This document shows positions 55,023 through 63,359 of a DNA stretch of 64,000 bases, piece after piece. Numbering within the stretch: position 1 is the stretch's first letter; every line of letters starts with the position of its first letter. The notes below the pieces were generated by a model that worked only from the letters and a program-made list of their open reading frames with translations, had not been told where the DNA came from and ran no database searches. The position numbers were made by a program, and so were the translations under genes. The stretch covers positions 434,001 to 498,000 of the forward strand of contig NZ_JBFAHM010000002.1 in the NCBI RefSeq assembly GCF_040654195.1, written 5' to 3'. The DNA comes from Hamadaea sp013361475. Its GTDB lineage: Bacteria; Actinomycetota; Actinomycetes; Mycobacteriales; Micromonosporaceae.

Positions 55023-57611
55023 TCACACCAGGTTCGCCAAGGCGCGATAGGTGTTCGTGCCCGGTACGCCGTCGAGCGGGCCGGTGTAGCCGCCGATCTG
55101 CGCCAGCCGCTGCAACGCGACATACGTCCCCGAGCCGGGCAAACCGTCGATCAGGCCGGAGTAGCCGGATCCGCGAAGACACGACTGGATGCCGCGCCAG
55201 CTGTAGGACCCCAGCACTCCGTCGACCGGCCCGCTGTAGCCGCCCAGCTTGGCCATGCGCTGCATGGCGGCGTACGTGGTGGCGCCGGGCACGCCGTCGA
55301 TCGGCCCGGTGTAGCCGAACCGGCGTAGCACGGTCTGCACGCCCTTCCAGCTGTTGACACCCATCGCACCGTCGATCGGACCGGTGTAGCCGCCCGCGGC
55401 GGCCAGGGTCTGCAGGCCCTTGTAGGTGGTGGTGCCGGGGGCGCCGTCCAGCGGTCCGCTGTAGCCGTATCCGCGCAGCACCGTCTGGACACCCTTCCAG
55501 GTGTTGCCGCCGGGAACCCCGTCGATCGGGCCGGTGTACCCACCACCCACGGCGATCTTCTGGAGCACAGCGCCGTCCGCGGTCGAGATCGGCCCCGGCC
55601 CACCGCTGGTCACGGTCAAGTAGGTGCGCAGGGCCGCGAACGTGTTCGTCCCGGGTACGCCGTCGATCGGGCCGGTGTAGCCGTAGTCGGCCGCCAGCCG
55701 CTGCAGACCGCTGTACGTGTTCGACCCGGGTACGCCGTCGACAGGGCCGGTGTAGTAGCCGCCCGCAGACAGGACCGCTTGGACGCCCTTCCAGCTGTTG
55801 GCGCCCAGGACGCCGTCGACCGGACCGGTGTAGCCGCCCCGCTGCGCGATCTGCTGCAGCGTCTTGGCGTCCGCGGTGGCGATGCTTACGTTGCCGTCGA
55901 CCTGGGACAGGTAGGTGCGCAGCCCCGAGTACGAGTTGGGGCCGAGGACGCCGTCGACCGGACCGGTGTAGCCACCGCGCTGGGCCAGCAACTGGAGTCC
56001 CTTGTAGGTGTTCGTCCCCGGTACGCCGTCGACCGGCCCGCTGTACAGGCCGAGCTGGGTGAGCAGCGTCTGAATGCCTTTCCAGCTATTCGGGCCGAGG
56101 ACGCCGTCGACCGGCCCCGTGTACCCGCCGAGCTGCGCGATCCGTTGCAGGGTGACGCCGTCGGTGAGGGAGACGTCCGGCGCCGGATCGGGCACCGGGT
56201 TCGGTCCCGCCGGTGGCAGGGTCGCGCTGCCGAACGCGTCGGCCTTCGCCAGGTTCAGGTCGACGGTGACGCCCTTGACCGAGCCGGAGCTGCTGAACTG
56301 GTGGATCGCCCAGGTCGGATAGGCGGTCCCGATGCGCGGGCTGCCGGCCGGCGCTCCGTAGTCGGCGATCCACAGCTTCGCCCCGGTCGCCTGGGTCTGC
56401 GTCCAGGTACGCGAGGTGAGCAGCGCCGAATAGGTGTAGAGGAACGGCGTCGCGCCGAGACGGGCCTTGACGATGCCGATGAAGCTCGCCGTCTGCGCGT
56501 CCGTCCATACCGGACTCTGGTCGACTCCTTCGACGTCGATCATCAGCGGATCGCCGGCCCGGTAGTCGTGCAGGTGGCCGAGGAAGTAGTCCGCGTCGCC
56601 GGAGGCCGTCCCCCAGCCCGTCATCCAGTAGTGGCCGACGAGGAAACCGGCCGCCCGGGCGGCGTCGACCTGCCGGACGTAGTACGGGGACGTGTAGGGC
56701 AGATGGGTGCCGTCGTTGGATCCGCCGGACTTCACGACGCAGAACCGGAATCCCGCGCTGCGGGCGGCCAGGAAGTCGAGGCTCGCCTGGCTGGTGCCGA
56801 CGTCGATGCCGTAGATCAGGCTGGTGTCGGGCGTGGGGCCCGGCGCGGGCGGCGACGACGGCGGATGCGCGGCCAGCCAGGTCGCCACGCCGCGAATCGT
56901 GTTGGGTCCGAGGATGCCGTCGATGGGACCGGTGTAGCCGCCGTCGCGAGCAAGGCTCTGGATCGCCTTGTAGGTGTTGGTGCCCGGTACGCCGTCGATC
57001 GGCCCCGTGTACCCGTAGCCGCGAACGGCGGTCTGCACACCTTTCCAGCTGTTGACGCCCATGACGCCGTCGACCGGGCCGGTGTAGCCGCCGCGCTGCG
57101 CCAGGGTTTGCAGAACCTTCTGATCTTCGGTCGTCAACGTATACGAGCTGCCACCCGTGCCGGGCGTGCCGACGTCCGCCATGCGGGAGCCGACGTTGTC
57201 GAGCGTCCAACCCAGGTAGACGAGTCCGGTCAGCGAGTTGTAGCGGGCCACGGACTGTGTGCCGATGCAGTAGCCGCCGGGTGCGAAGTCCTCGCCGCCG
57301 GACAGGTGGGAGGTCGCCATCAGGCAGCGGGTGCCGCCGCCGTCGAGGTCCAGCGCGACGTGCCCCGGGTCGCCCGGATCGCCCCACCAGTGGAACGCAC
57401 CCCGGGGCGCGGCCGAGTAGTCGTGATTGTCCGGTCCGGAGGCAAGATATGCCTGGTACGCGGTTGGCGCGGAGCCGGCCAGGTCACAGGCGCGGAACAT
57501 CAGCGCCTGGCACATGCCGGACCAGTTGTAGCCGTTGTAGAAGCCACCGCCACCGGCGTCGGTGACGTGCTGGCGGGCCCATGATTCGGCCCCGGCGACC
57601 GTTCTTGTCAA
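55023..57611 (-). CDS. CHAP-like/GH25-like wall hydrolase with 16 peptidoglycan-binding-type repeats
   Basis: 862 residues. Residues 1-150 resemble a CHAP peptidase (Cys in NWSGMCQAL, His in DPGHVALDL). Three repeats follow, then a GH25 lysozyme-like domain at about 270-445 (YGIDVGTSQASLDF, PLMIDVEGVDQ with the DxE pair, WIADYG). Thirteen further repeats of about 38-40 residues run to the end, each with GYTGPxDGVxGxNTYKGLQ. No signal peptide is visible, as in phage endolysins. TTG start with AGGAG at six bases. A large two-headed lysin, exported by an unknown route or released by lysis. Confidence 0.9.
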   Translation of the reverse strand: MTRTVAGAESWARQHVTDAGGGGFYNGYNWSGMCQALMFRACDLAGSAPTAYQAYLASGPDNHDYSAAPRGAFHWWGDPGDPGHVALDLDGGGTRCLMATSHLSGGEDFAPGGYCIGTQSVARYNSLTGLVYLGWTLDNVGSRMADVGTPGTGGSSYTLTTEDQKVLQTLAQRGGYTGPVDGVMGVNSWKGVQTAVRGYGYTGPIDGVPGTNTYKAIQSLARDGGYTGPIDGILGPNTIRGVATWLAAHPPSSPPAPGPTPDTSLIYGIDVGTSQASLDFLAARSAGFRFCVVKSGGSNDGTHLPYTSPYYVRQVDAARAAGFLVGHYWMTGWGTASGDADYFLGHLHDYRAGDPLMIDVEGVDQSPVWTDAQTASFIGIVKARLGATPFLYTYSALLTSRTWTQTQATGAKLWIADYGAPAGSPRIGTAYPTWAIHQFSSSGSVKGVTVDLNLAKADAFGSATLPPAGPNPVPDPAPDVSLTDGVTLQRIAQLGGYTGPVDGVLGPNSWKGIQTLLTQLGLYSGPVDGVPGTNTYKGLQLLAQRGGYTGPVDGVLGPNSYSGLRTYLSQVDGNVSIATADAKTLQQIAQRGGYTGPVDGVLGANSWKGVQAVLSAGGYYTGPVDGVPGSNTYSGLQRLAADYGYTGPIDGVPGTNTFAALRTYLTVTSGGPGPISTADGAVLQKIAVGGGYTGPIDGVPGGNTWKGVQTVLRGYGYSGPLDGAPGTTTYKGLQTLAAAGGYTGPIDGAMGVNSWKGVQTVLRRFGYTGPIDGVPGATTYAAMQRMAKLGGYSGPVDGVLGSYSWRGIQSCLRGSGYSGLIDGLPGSGTYVALQRLAQIGGYTGPLDGVPGTNTYRALANLV

Positions 57612-57676
57612 CGCTCACTCCTAGATTCGCAGCGCGGCGACGCGCCTCGCGGGTTCGCCGCGAACGTCGTCATGGG

Positions 57677-58174
57677 TCAGGCCACCGAGATGCGGGCGAC
57701 GGCGAGAATGGTCTCGGATCCGACCAGTTGGGCACGCAATACCGGGTCGGCGCCGGTGTTCCGGGTCGGCACCGGGCCGACGCGGAGCCGGTCGTCCAGG
57801 CGTACGCTCCCGGCGTCGTCCAGATCGAGATCGACGTATCCGTGCCGACGCGGCCGCTTCAGCCCCGCCGACGTCTCGAACCAGACGCTGGCCCGCACCG
57901 AGTCAGCGGCGCTGATCGAGAACCGGACCCGCTGACCGGCCATCGGGCGGCCACCCGCGGTCAGGGTGAACGTCACGCCGACGGCCTGGGCGCCCGCAGT
58001 GTCCGCCGGCTGCCACGAATAGTCGCCAGCGGAGAACCTTCCCCGTGGTCCAGGCACGGCCGCCGACGCGCCGGTGCCGTCGATGCCCAGGAGGAGCCCG
58101 GGCACGAGCGCACTGGCGCCGTAGAGCACGGCCCGCCGGGGTACGCCCCGCGGCCGGTCAGACGGGTCAGACAT
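57677..58174 (-). CDS. Exported hypothetical protein with Tat-like signal
   Basis: 165 residues. N-terminus RGVPRRAVLYGASALVPGLLLG has a twin-arginine pattern, cut near the ASAAVPG. The mature part is beta-rich (VGVTFTLTAGGRPMAGQRVRFSI, ASVWFETSAG, YVDLDLDDAGSVRL), similar to an Ig-like or jelly-roll fold. Encoded directly before the wall hydrolase on the same strand, 65 bases away, so possibly co-expressed. Confidence 0.78.
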   Translation of the reverse strand: MSDPSDRPRGVPRRAVLYGASALVPGLLLGIDGTGASAAVPGPRGRFSAGDYSWQPADTAGAQAVGVTFTLTAGGRPMAGQRVRFSISAADSVRASVWFETSAGLKRPRRHGYVDLDLDDAGSVRLDDRLRVGPVPTRNTGADPVLRAQLVGSETILAVARISVA

Positions 58175-58301
58175 CCTGCCTCCAATCGATAGGCTGAGCT
58201 GGATAGCCGATGACGAGCCGGGTCGCACGACCACGGCCGACGATGGTCACGGACGGTCCCAGACGGGCGCTGCGCCAGATCCGCGCGAGTGTGCGTCTCA
58301 T
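58167..58301 (-). CDS. Possible 44-residue basic peptide
   Basis: Starts at ATG 58301 with GAGGTG eight bases upstream and ends inside the next gene (8-base overlap), which suggests a coupled leader. Nine arginines; no membrane helix. Third-position GC is lower toward the end, so this may not be a gene. Confidence 0.3.
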   Translation of the reverse strand: MRRTLARIWRSARLGPSVTIVGRGRATRLVIGYPAQPIDWRQDV

Positions 58302-58515
58302 CCCAAACACCTCACAACTCGGTAGCCGAAACCAATGGCAGTCGATGTGTGAACGGATAAATCCCCTGGTCTTCGGCCTACTTGGCCGACGATCAGAGGG
58401 CAATGGGTGATCGAACTGCTTCATCGTCGCCCCTCGCGCGGGCGTCGTGACCCCACGAATCCGCGAAGTTTGCCGTGGACCCGGGTGACCGTCGCCAAGC
58501 GACCGATCTACATGC
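58302..58515. other. Intergenic stretch before the APH-like gene's end
   Basis: About 214 bases with an AT-rich patch near 58320-58375 that may be the promoter of the Tat-signal protein gene, and the 21-base motif copy B at 58450-58470. I see no RNA gene. Confidence 0.5.
58450..58470 (+). repeat. Intergenic 21-base motif, copy B
   Basis: ACCCCACGAA(T)CCGCGAAGTT, 20 of 21 bases shared with 51970-51990. No gene starts just downstream on this strand, so it may not be a promoter. Confidence 0.4.
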
Positions 58516-59262
58516 CTACATCCGCGCCCGAAGCACGTCGACCTCGCAGCCTGGCGCGGTCGGGTCGAAGCCGTGCTCGGACAGCCAGCGGATCGCGAGC
58601 AGACTGCGTAGCGACCACCACGCGCGGATCACGTCGAGATCGACGTCGGCGCCGTAGCCGACGAGGACGTCACCGAGGTGCTCCTCATGTCCCAGCGTCA
58701 AGACGGCCAGGTCGTAGAGGGCGTCGCCGGAGGCCGCCTCGGACCAGTCGATGACGCCGGTCACCTCGTCACCGTCGAGGAAGACGTGGCTGACCTGCAG
58801 ATCGCCGTGGGTGAACGCCGGCGTCCAGGGTCGCAATGCCGCTTCGGCGACCTGTCGATTGCGGGCGACCAGGTCGGCGGGCAGTACGCCGCTCGTGACG
58901 AGCCACTCGCATTCGGCGTCCAGTTCGGACGCTATTCCATCGAGGCTCGGGCCTGGCCAGGGCGGCAGCGGCGCGTCGTGCAGTCGTCGCACGGTGGCGC
59001 CGGCAGCGGCCCACGCCTCCGGCGACGCGGTCGAGGGCTGCCCGAGTCGGCCGAGGGCCTTCCCCGGCACCGCGGCGAGCGCTAGCACCGGCGGCTTGCG
59101 CCATAAGACCGTCGGCGTCGGAAGCGGCGCCAGCGCCATCGCCTCGACCTCGACATCGATACGCGCCTGATCGGAGTCGATCTTCAGGAACACGTCACCG
59201 ACGCGCAGGGTCGCCCGCTCGGCATGCGCCACGACGACCTCGACCTCAGTCACGCCGGTCAT
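58516..59262 (-). CDS. Aminoglycoside phosphotransferase family protein
   Basis: 248 residues. Short APH-like kinase: VGDVFLKIDSDQ with the ATP lysine, FTHGDLQVSHVFLDGDEVTGVIDWSEAASGD with catalytic Asp and metal Asp (VIDW). Third APH-like gene in this window, each of different length and sequence. Substrate unknown. ATG 59262 is preferred; GTG codons just inside are possible. Confidence 0.9.
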   Translation of the reverse strand: MTGVTEVEVVVAHAERATLRVGDVFLKIDSDQARIDVEVEAMALAPLPTPTVLWRKPPVLALAAVPGKALGRLGQPSTASPEAWAAAGATVRRLHDAPLPPWPGPSLDGIASELDAECEWLVTSGVLPADLVARNRQVAEAALRPWTPAFTHGDLQVSHVFLDGDEVTGVIDWSEAASGDALYDLAVLTLGHEEHLGDVLVGYGADVDLDVIRAWWSLRSLLAIRWLSEHGFDPTAPGCEVDVLRARM

Positions 59263-59365
59263 TATCGCGGCGACGACTTGCGAAGACACCCGAATTTGCC
59301 GCGGGCCCGCCCTGACCTGCCGACGCGCCGGCAGCCGGCCCAAGGACCGGCCGCCGGCGACAGGC

Positions 59366-60739
59366 TCACTTCAGGTGCGGCTTGACCTGCGAGGTGTAGA
59401 TGCCTTCCAGTTTGGACCTCAGCTTGGCCATCTCGCCCGGGACCTCGCTGTTCTTGGTGAGGATCGCGGCGCACGCATTGGCCATCTCCTGGTCGGCTCC
59501 CGGCAGGAACACCCGGGCCCAGTCCTGATTGCGCGTGGCGGCGAGCTGGTCGATCGCCACCTTCGCCTGCGGCGCCTTGGCGATCAGCGAGGACGGGTCG
59601 GCCGACTTGCGTACCGGCATGTATCCGGTCGCCTGCGCGAACCGCAGGGTGTTCTCCGGCGACGTGAGGAACTTGATGAACGTCGCGGCGGCGAGCTGGT
59701 TTTCCGGCTTGATCTTCTTGGGGATGCCGACTCCGGCGCCTCCAGTCGGGCATACCGGTGTGGTCGCCGCGGGGCCGCCGGGCAGGAATCCGGCGCCGAC
59801 GTCGAACTTGGCGACCTTGAGGATGCCGACGAGGCTGCCGGTCGACCCGACGGTCGCGCTGACGGCACCGGCCGACAGGTCGTTGGTCGAATCCTTGCCC
59901 GCCACCCCGGACCACTTGTTCTTGTAGACCGCGTCGGCGAGGAACTGCAACGCGGCGACGGATTCCGGCTTGTCGCACGTGATGTCGAAGGTGCCCTTCG
60001 CCGACCAGCTGCCACCCCAGCCCCAGAGGACGTTCTGGAAGCTCCAACCGGCGTACCCGGCGAGCGCGGGCAGCTGGAAGGCGTTCTGGATGCCCGCGTT
60101 GGCGGCCTTCAGCTTGGGCGCCCATTCGGCGAACTCGGTCCACGTCGTCGGCGCCCGGTCCGGCAGGCCAGCCGCCTGCCAGTGAGCCTTGTTCCAGTAG
60201 AAGAGCGGCGTGGACCGCGCCCACGGCATCGCCCAGGTCGCGCCGTCGTACTTGTAGTCGGTGAGCAGCTGCTCCCGGTAGTCGCCGGTATCCCAGTTGA
60301 GCGCGGTGAACAACGAGTCCAGCGGGATGATCGAATCCTGCAGGTAGTAGCGGAACCACCACACGTCCGACAGCACCACCAGGTCGGGCAGCTTGCCACC
60401 GGCCTGGGCGGCCTGGAACTTCTGGGCGATGTCCTCGTAGTTCGAGCCGGCGGTCACCAGCTGTACGCGGATGTCGGACTGGCTCTGGTGGAAGGCGTCG
60501 ATGATCTGCTGCGTGATCTCCTGGGAGGACCCGGGGTTCGACGACCAGAAGGTGATCTCGCCGGCCGGCTTGACGCCGGTGAAGTCGATCTGCTGCGGCT
60601 TGCCGGAGGTCGGGCCGGACGACGTCGACGGCCCGCTGCAGGCGGACAACGCCGTCGCGGACAGTCCGGCGGCGGCCAGGCTGAGGAATCCTCTTCTGCT
60701 CAGTTCACTCGATTGCCGGGCGGGATGCGACGGGGACAC
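59366..60739 (-). CDS. ABC transporter sugar-binding lipoprotein
   Basis: 457 residues. Tat-type lipoprotein signal SRRGFLSLAAAGLSATALSAC; the mature protein has the SBP_bac_1 fold (EITFWSSNPGSSQEI, LPDLVVLSDVW, AAATFIKFLTSPENTLRFA). It should capture an oligosaccharide or glycerol-3-phosphate outside the cell for the two permeases upstream in the operon. No ATPase gene accompanies it, so a shared MsiK-type ATPase is expected. Confidence 0.95.
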   Translation of the reverse strand: MSPSHPARQSSELSRRGFLSLAAAGLSATALSACSGPSTSSGPTSGKPQQIDFTGVKPAGEITFWSSNPGSSQEITQQIIDAFHQSQSDIRVQLVTAGSNYEDIAQKFQAAQAGGKLPDLVVLSDVWWFRYYLQDSIIPLDSLFTALNWDTGDYREQLLTDYKYDGATWAMPWARSTPLFYWNKAHWQAAGLPDRAPTTWTEFAEWAPKLKAANAGIQNAFQLPALAGYAGWSFQNVLWGWGGSWSAKGTFDITCDKPESVAALQFLADAVYKNKWSGVAGKDSTNDLSAGAVSATVGSTGSLVGILKVAKFDVGAGFLPGGPAATTPVCPTGGAGVGIPKKIKPENQLAAATFIKFLTSPENTLRFAQATGYMPVRKSADPSSLIAKAPQAKVAIDQLAATRNQDWARVFLPGADQEMANACAAILTKNSEVPGEMAKLRSKLEGIYTSQVKPHLK

Positions 60740-60766
60740 GGTGCACCTCCTGGTTGGTGGACGGAA

Positions 60767-61624
60767 TCACCCCTTGACGCCGCCTTGGGTCAAGCCGGTG
60801 ACGATGTGGCGCTGCAGGGCGGCGAACACCACGAGGACGGGAAGCAGGACCATGACGGTGCCAGCCATGACGATGCCGTAGGAGGCGGCCGAGTTCTCAC
60901 TGTTCTGCAACAGGGTCAGCCCCACCGGCAAGGTCATCATCTGCGGGTCCGAGACGATGACCAGCGGCCAGAGATAGTCGTTCCACTCGAACACGATGTT
61001 GACCAGGGCCACCGTGGCTATGCTCGGCGCGGCCATCGGCACCACCATGTGCCACAGGCGCCGCCAGTGCCCGGCCCCGTCGACCTGTGCGGCGTCGATG
61101 ACCTCGGTGGGCAGGGTCAGGAAGCTCTGCCGCAGCAGGAAGGTCCCGAAGCCGGTGGCCAGTCCGGGCAGGATGATGCCCCAGTAGGTGTCCTGCCCGC
61201 CGAGGCCGCTGACGAACACGAAGTTCGGCACGACGCTGACCTGTGGCGGCACCATGAGCGTCGCCAGCACGGCCCAGAACACGTACTTGCGGCCGGGGAA
61301 CTGGACGAACACCAGCGCGTAGGCGGTGAAGACGGCCAGCAGCACCTTGATCCCCGCCCCGACCACGGTCACGATCGCCGAGTTGAGGAAGAGGCGCGGG
61401 AAGGGCACGATCCGCGCCGCCTCGGAGTAGTTGGCCGGATGCCACGGGTCGGGGAGAACGACGAGCTTCTGCGTGATGACGTCGGCCGGTGCTTTGAACG
61501 ACGACAGGATCAGGTACGCCAACGGCAGCACGACGACCAGGATGGCGAGCATGATTGGCAGGTAGTCGGCGACCAGCGCGGCGGCGAGGTTGCGGCGCGA
61601 CAGCGGCCGGGATTCGGCGGTCAC
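60767..61624 (-). CDS. Sugar ABC transporter permease (MalG/UgpE-like)
   Basis: 285 residues, six membrane segments. EAA loop EVIDAAQVDGAGHWRRLW contacts the ATPase. GTG 61624 overlaps the stop of the other permease (GTGA). It is followed by the binding-protein gene with a 27-base gap. Confidence 0.95.
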   Translation of the reverse strand: MTAESRPLSRRNLAAALVADYLPIMLAILVVVLPLAYLILSSFKAPADVITQKLVVLPDPWHPANYSEAARIVPFPRLFLNSAIVTVVGAGIKVLLAVFTAYALVFVQFPGRKYVFWAVLATLMVPPQVSVVPNFVFVSGLGGQDTYWGIILPGLATGFGTFLLRQSFLTLPTEVIDAAQVDGAGHWRRLWHMVVPMAAPSIATVALVNIVFEWNDYLWPLVIVSDPQMMTLPVGLTLLQNSENSAASYGIVMAGTVMVLLPVLVVFAALQRHIVTGLTQGGVKG

Positions 61625-62583
61625 CGGTAATGCACCCGCTTCTCGAGGAAGACCAGTTGGAGCAGGGTCAGGATCACCAGTAACCCGAAGAGCACCGTCG
61701 AGAGCATCGCCGAATAACCTGCCTGGTTGTAGCCACCGAACGCCCGCAGATAGGCGTCGTAGATGAGCGTCGTGGTGCCGCGGCCCAGCGGCGTCATGAC
61801 CCGGATCAGGTCGAAGGCCTGCAGCGAGTTGAGGGTGCTGGTCACCATGAGGAAGAAGGTCGTCGGCGACAGCAACGGGAAGACGACCGAGAAGAACTTC
61901 CGCCGCGCGCTCGCTCCGTCGATGGCGGCGGCCTCCAGGACGTCGGAGGAGATCGCCTGCAGGCCGGCCAGATAGATCACGGCGGCGTAGCCGAGGTTCT
62001 TCCAGACGTAGACGAGGACCACCATCACCAGGCTCAGCGTCTCGTTGTTGAACCACTGCGGGCTGGTGAGGCCGAACCCGCGCAGGATCGCACCGAGCGC
62101 GCCGACGGTGGGGTCGAAGATGTACTGCCAGGCGAGCCCGACGCCCACCCCGGACAGCACGAACGGGGAGAACACCGTGGCGCGGGCCAGCCCGGCCCCG
62201 CGGACCTTGCGGTTGAGGGCCAGCGCGACCAGCAGCCCCAGCGCCATCGACAGCAGCACGGTCGCGAGGGTGAACACCGCCGTCGTGAGGAAGACCTGTC
62301 CCGCTTCGGCGGACTGGAAGAAGTCGGCGTAGTTGGCCAGGCCCACCGGCCGGGCGGTCGGTGCGCCCAGCGTCCAGTCCAATGTCGAGTAGTACATGTT
62401 GAGCAAGAGCGGGCGGTAGGTGAACACGGCGATCAGCGCCAGGTTCGGCACGGCGAAGGCCAGGAAGATCGCCGCCTCACGGATCGCCCGGCGACGCCGT
62501 CCCCGCCTGGCCCGGTGGCTCGGCTCCGCGGCGGAGGACTCCAGCAGCGGCGGCTCCGTGCTCGGTTTGATCTCCGCAACCAT
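61621..62583 (-). CDS. Sugar ABC transporter permease (MalF/UgpA-like)
   Basis: 320 residues, six membrane segments after a basic cytoplasmic start, EAA loop DVLEAAAIDGASARRKFF. First gene of the permease-permease-binding-protein operon. Upstream lies an unusually AT-rich patch (62613-62650) likely to hold the promoter. Confidence 0.95.
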   Translation of the reverse strand: MVAEIKPSTEPPLLESSAAEPSHRARRGRRRRAIREAAIFLAFAVPNLALIAVFTYRPLLLNMYYSTLDWTLGAPTARPVGLANYADFFQSAEAGQVFLTTAVFTLATVLLSMALGLLVALALNRKVRGAGLARATVFSPFVLSGVGVGLAWQYIFDPTVGALGAILRGFGLTSPQWFNNETLSLVMVVLVYVWKNLGYAAVIYLAGLQAISSDVLEAAAIDGASARRKFFSVVFPLLSPTTFFLMVTSTLNSLQAFDLIRVMTPLGRGTTTLIYDAYLRAFGGYNQAGYSAMLSTVLFGLLVILTLLQLVFLEKRVHYR

Positions 62584-62660
62584 GATCGGCAGCTAACCGA
62601 CGCCAGATGTACGAACGATAACTAAAAGGTGAATATATAACATCGATGATCAGCAGTCTG
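62584..62660 (-). promoter_or_regulatory. AT-rich promoter region of the sugar ABC operon
   Basis: About 40 bases of low GC (TAACTAAAAGGTGAATATAT) before the first permease gene, sharply unlike the surrounding DNA. An 8-base palindrome CATCGATG adjoins at 62641. Exact -10/-35 boxes cannot be fixed by eye. Confidence 0.4.
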
Positions 62661-62733
62661 GCCGTTCGCCTGTCGCGGCCCGTCCATCGAGCCTTGCCGT
62701 CCTGCCTGCCGGGGCGTTAGGATTTGGTCATTC

Positions 62734-62755
62734 GCCCAAGGCAGTTGCCCAGGGC
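62734..62755 (+). promoter_or_regulatory. Candidate TetR operator
   Basis: GCCCAAGGCA and TGCCCAGGGC form an imperfect dyad 25 bases before the tetR start, with a further GCCCAAG downstream. Confidence 0.35.
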
Positions 62756-62779
62756 GCACGCCCAAGTGGAGGACGGCGC

Positions 62780-63349
62780 ATGGCGGAGACGGCGGCGGAG
62801 CGGGGACGCCTAGCCCGGCAGCGGCTGCTGACCGCGGCAGCTCAGCTGATCGGGGAGGTGGGCTGGACCGCGGTGAGTACGCGGCTGGTCGCTCAACGGG
62901 CCGGAGTGCTGCCCGGCGTCGTGCACTACCACTTCCCTTCCGTTCAGGCGTTGTTGTCCGACGCGGCGCTGGGCGCGATCGGCGAGATGGTCGACGGCAT
63001 CGGGCCGATGCTGCAGCAGGCGACCTCGGCGGCCGACGGCGTGGACGCGATGCTGACCGTGCTCGGCGGGTTCACCGGCACGGACCCGATGTCGCTGCTG
63101 TTCGGCGAGACCTACCTGGCCGCCACCCGGGACGAGCAGTTGCGGATCGCGCTGGGGTCGCTCGTCGACCGGTTCCGGGCCGAGGTGACCGAGTGGCTGG
63201 CCGCTGCCGGGCTGGCCGATCCGGCGGCGATCGCCACCCTGCTCCTGGCGACGCTCGACGGATTCGTGCTGCACAAGGCGCTCAGCCCGGAGTTGACCGT
63301 GGAGGCGATCCGGCCGGCGGTGCGCCGGCTGGTGAGCACGGACAGGTGA
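62780..63349 (+). CDS. TetR family transcriptional regulator
   Basis: 189 residues. HTH at residues 10-55 (RQRLLTAAAQLIGEVGWTAV, TRLVAQRAGVLPGVVHYHF in pieces) with a helical C-terminal ligand domain. It is followed after 10 bases by an FAD monooxygenase gene on the same strand, its likely target. Confidence 0.93.
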   Translation: MAETAAERGRLARQRLLTAAAQLIGEVGWTAVSTRLVAQRAGVLPGVVHYHFPSVQALLSDAALGAIGEMVDGIGPMLQQATSAADGVDAMLTVLGGFTGTDPMSLLFGETYLAATRDEQLRIALGSLVDRFRAEVTEWLAAAGLADPAAIATLLLATLDGFVLHKALSPELTVEAIRPAVRRLVSTDR

Positions 63350-63359
63350 GGAGACGACG

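Noticed and set aside
55023..57611. Prophage or phage remnant suggested by the endolysin-like protein
   Set aside because: No integrase, capsid, portal, terminase or holin genes nearby and no attachment repeats; treated as a chromosomal wall hydrolase.
59375..61630. Long open frame (about 750 codons) on the plus strand opposite the sugar ABC genes
   Set aside because: It is the antisense shadow of clear ABC transporter genes: His/Arg/Gln-rich low-complexity translation, no domain, typical of high-GC DNA.
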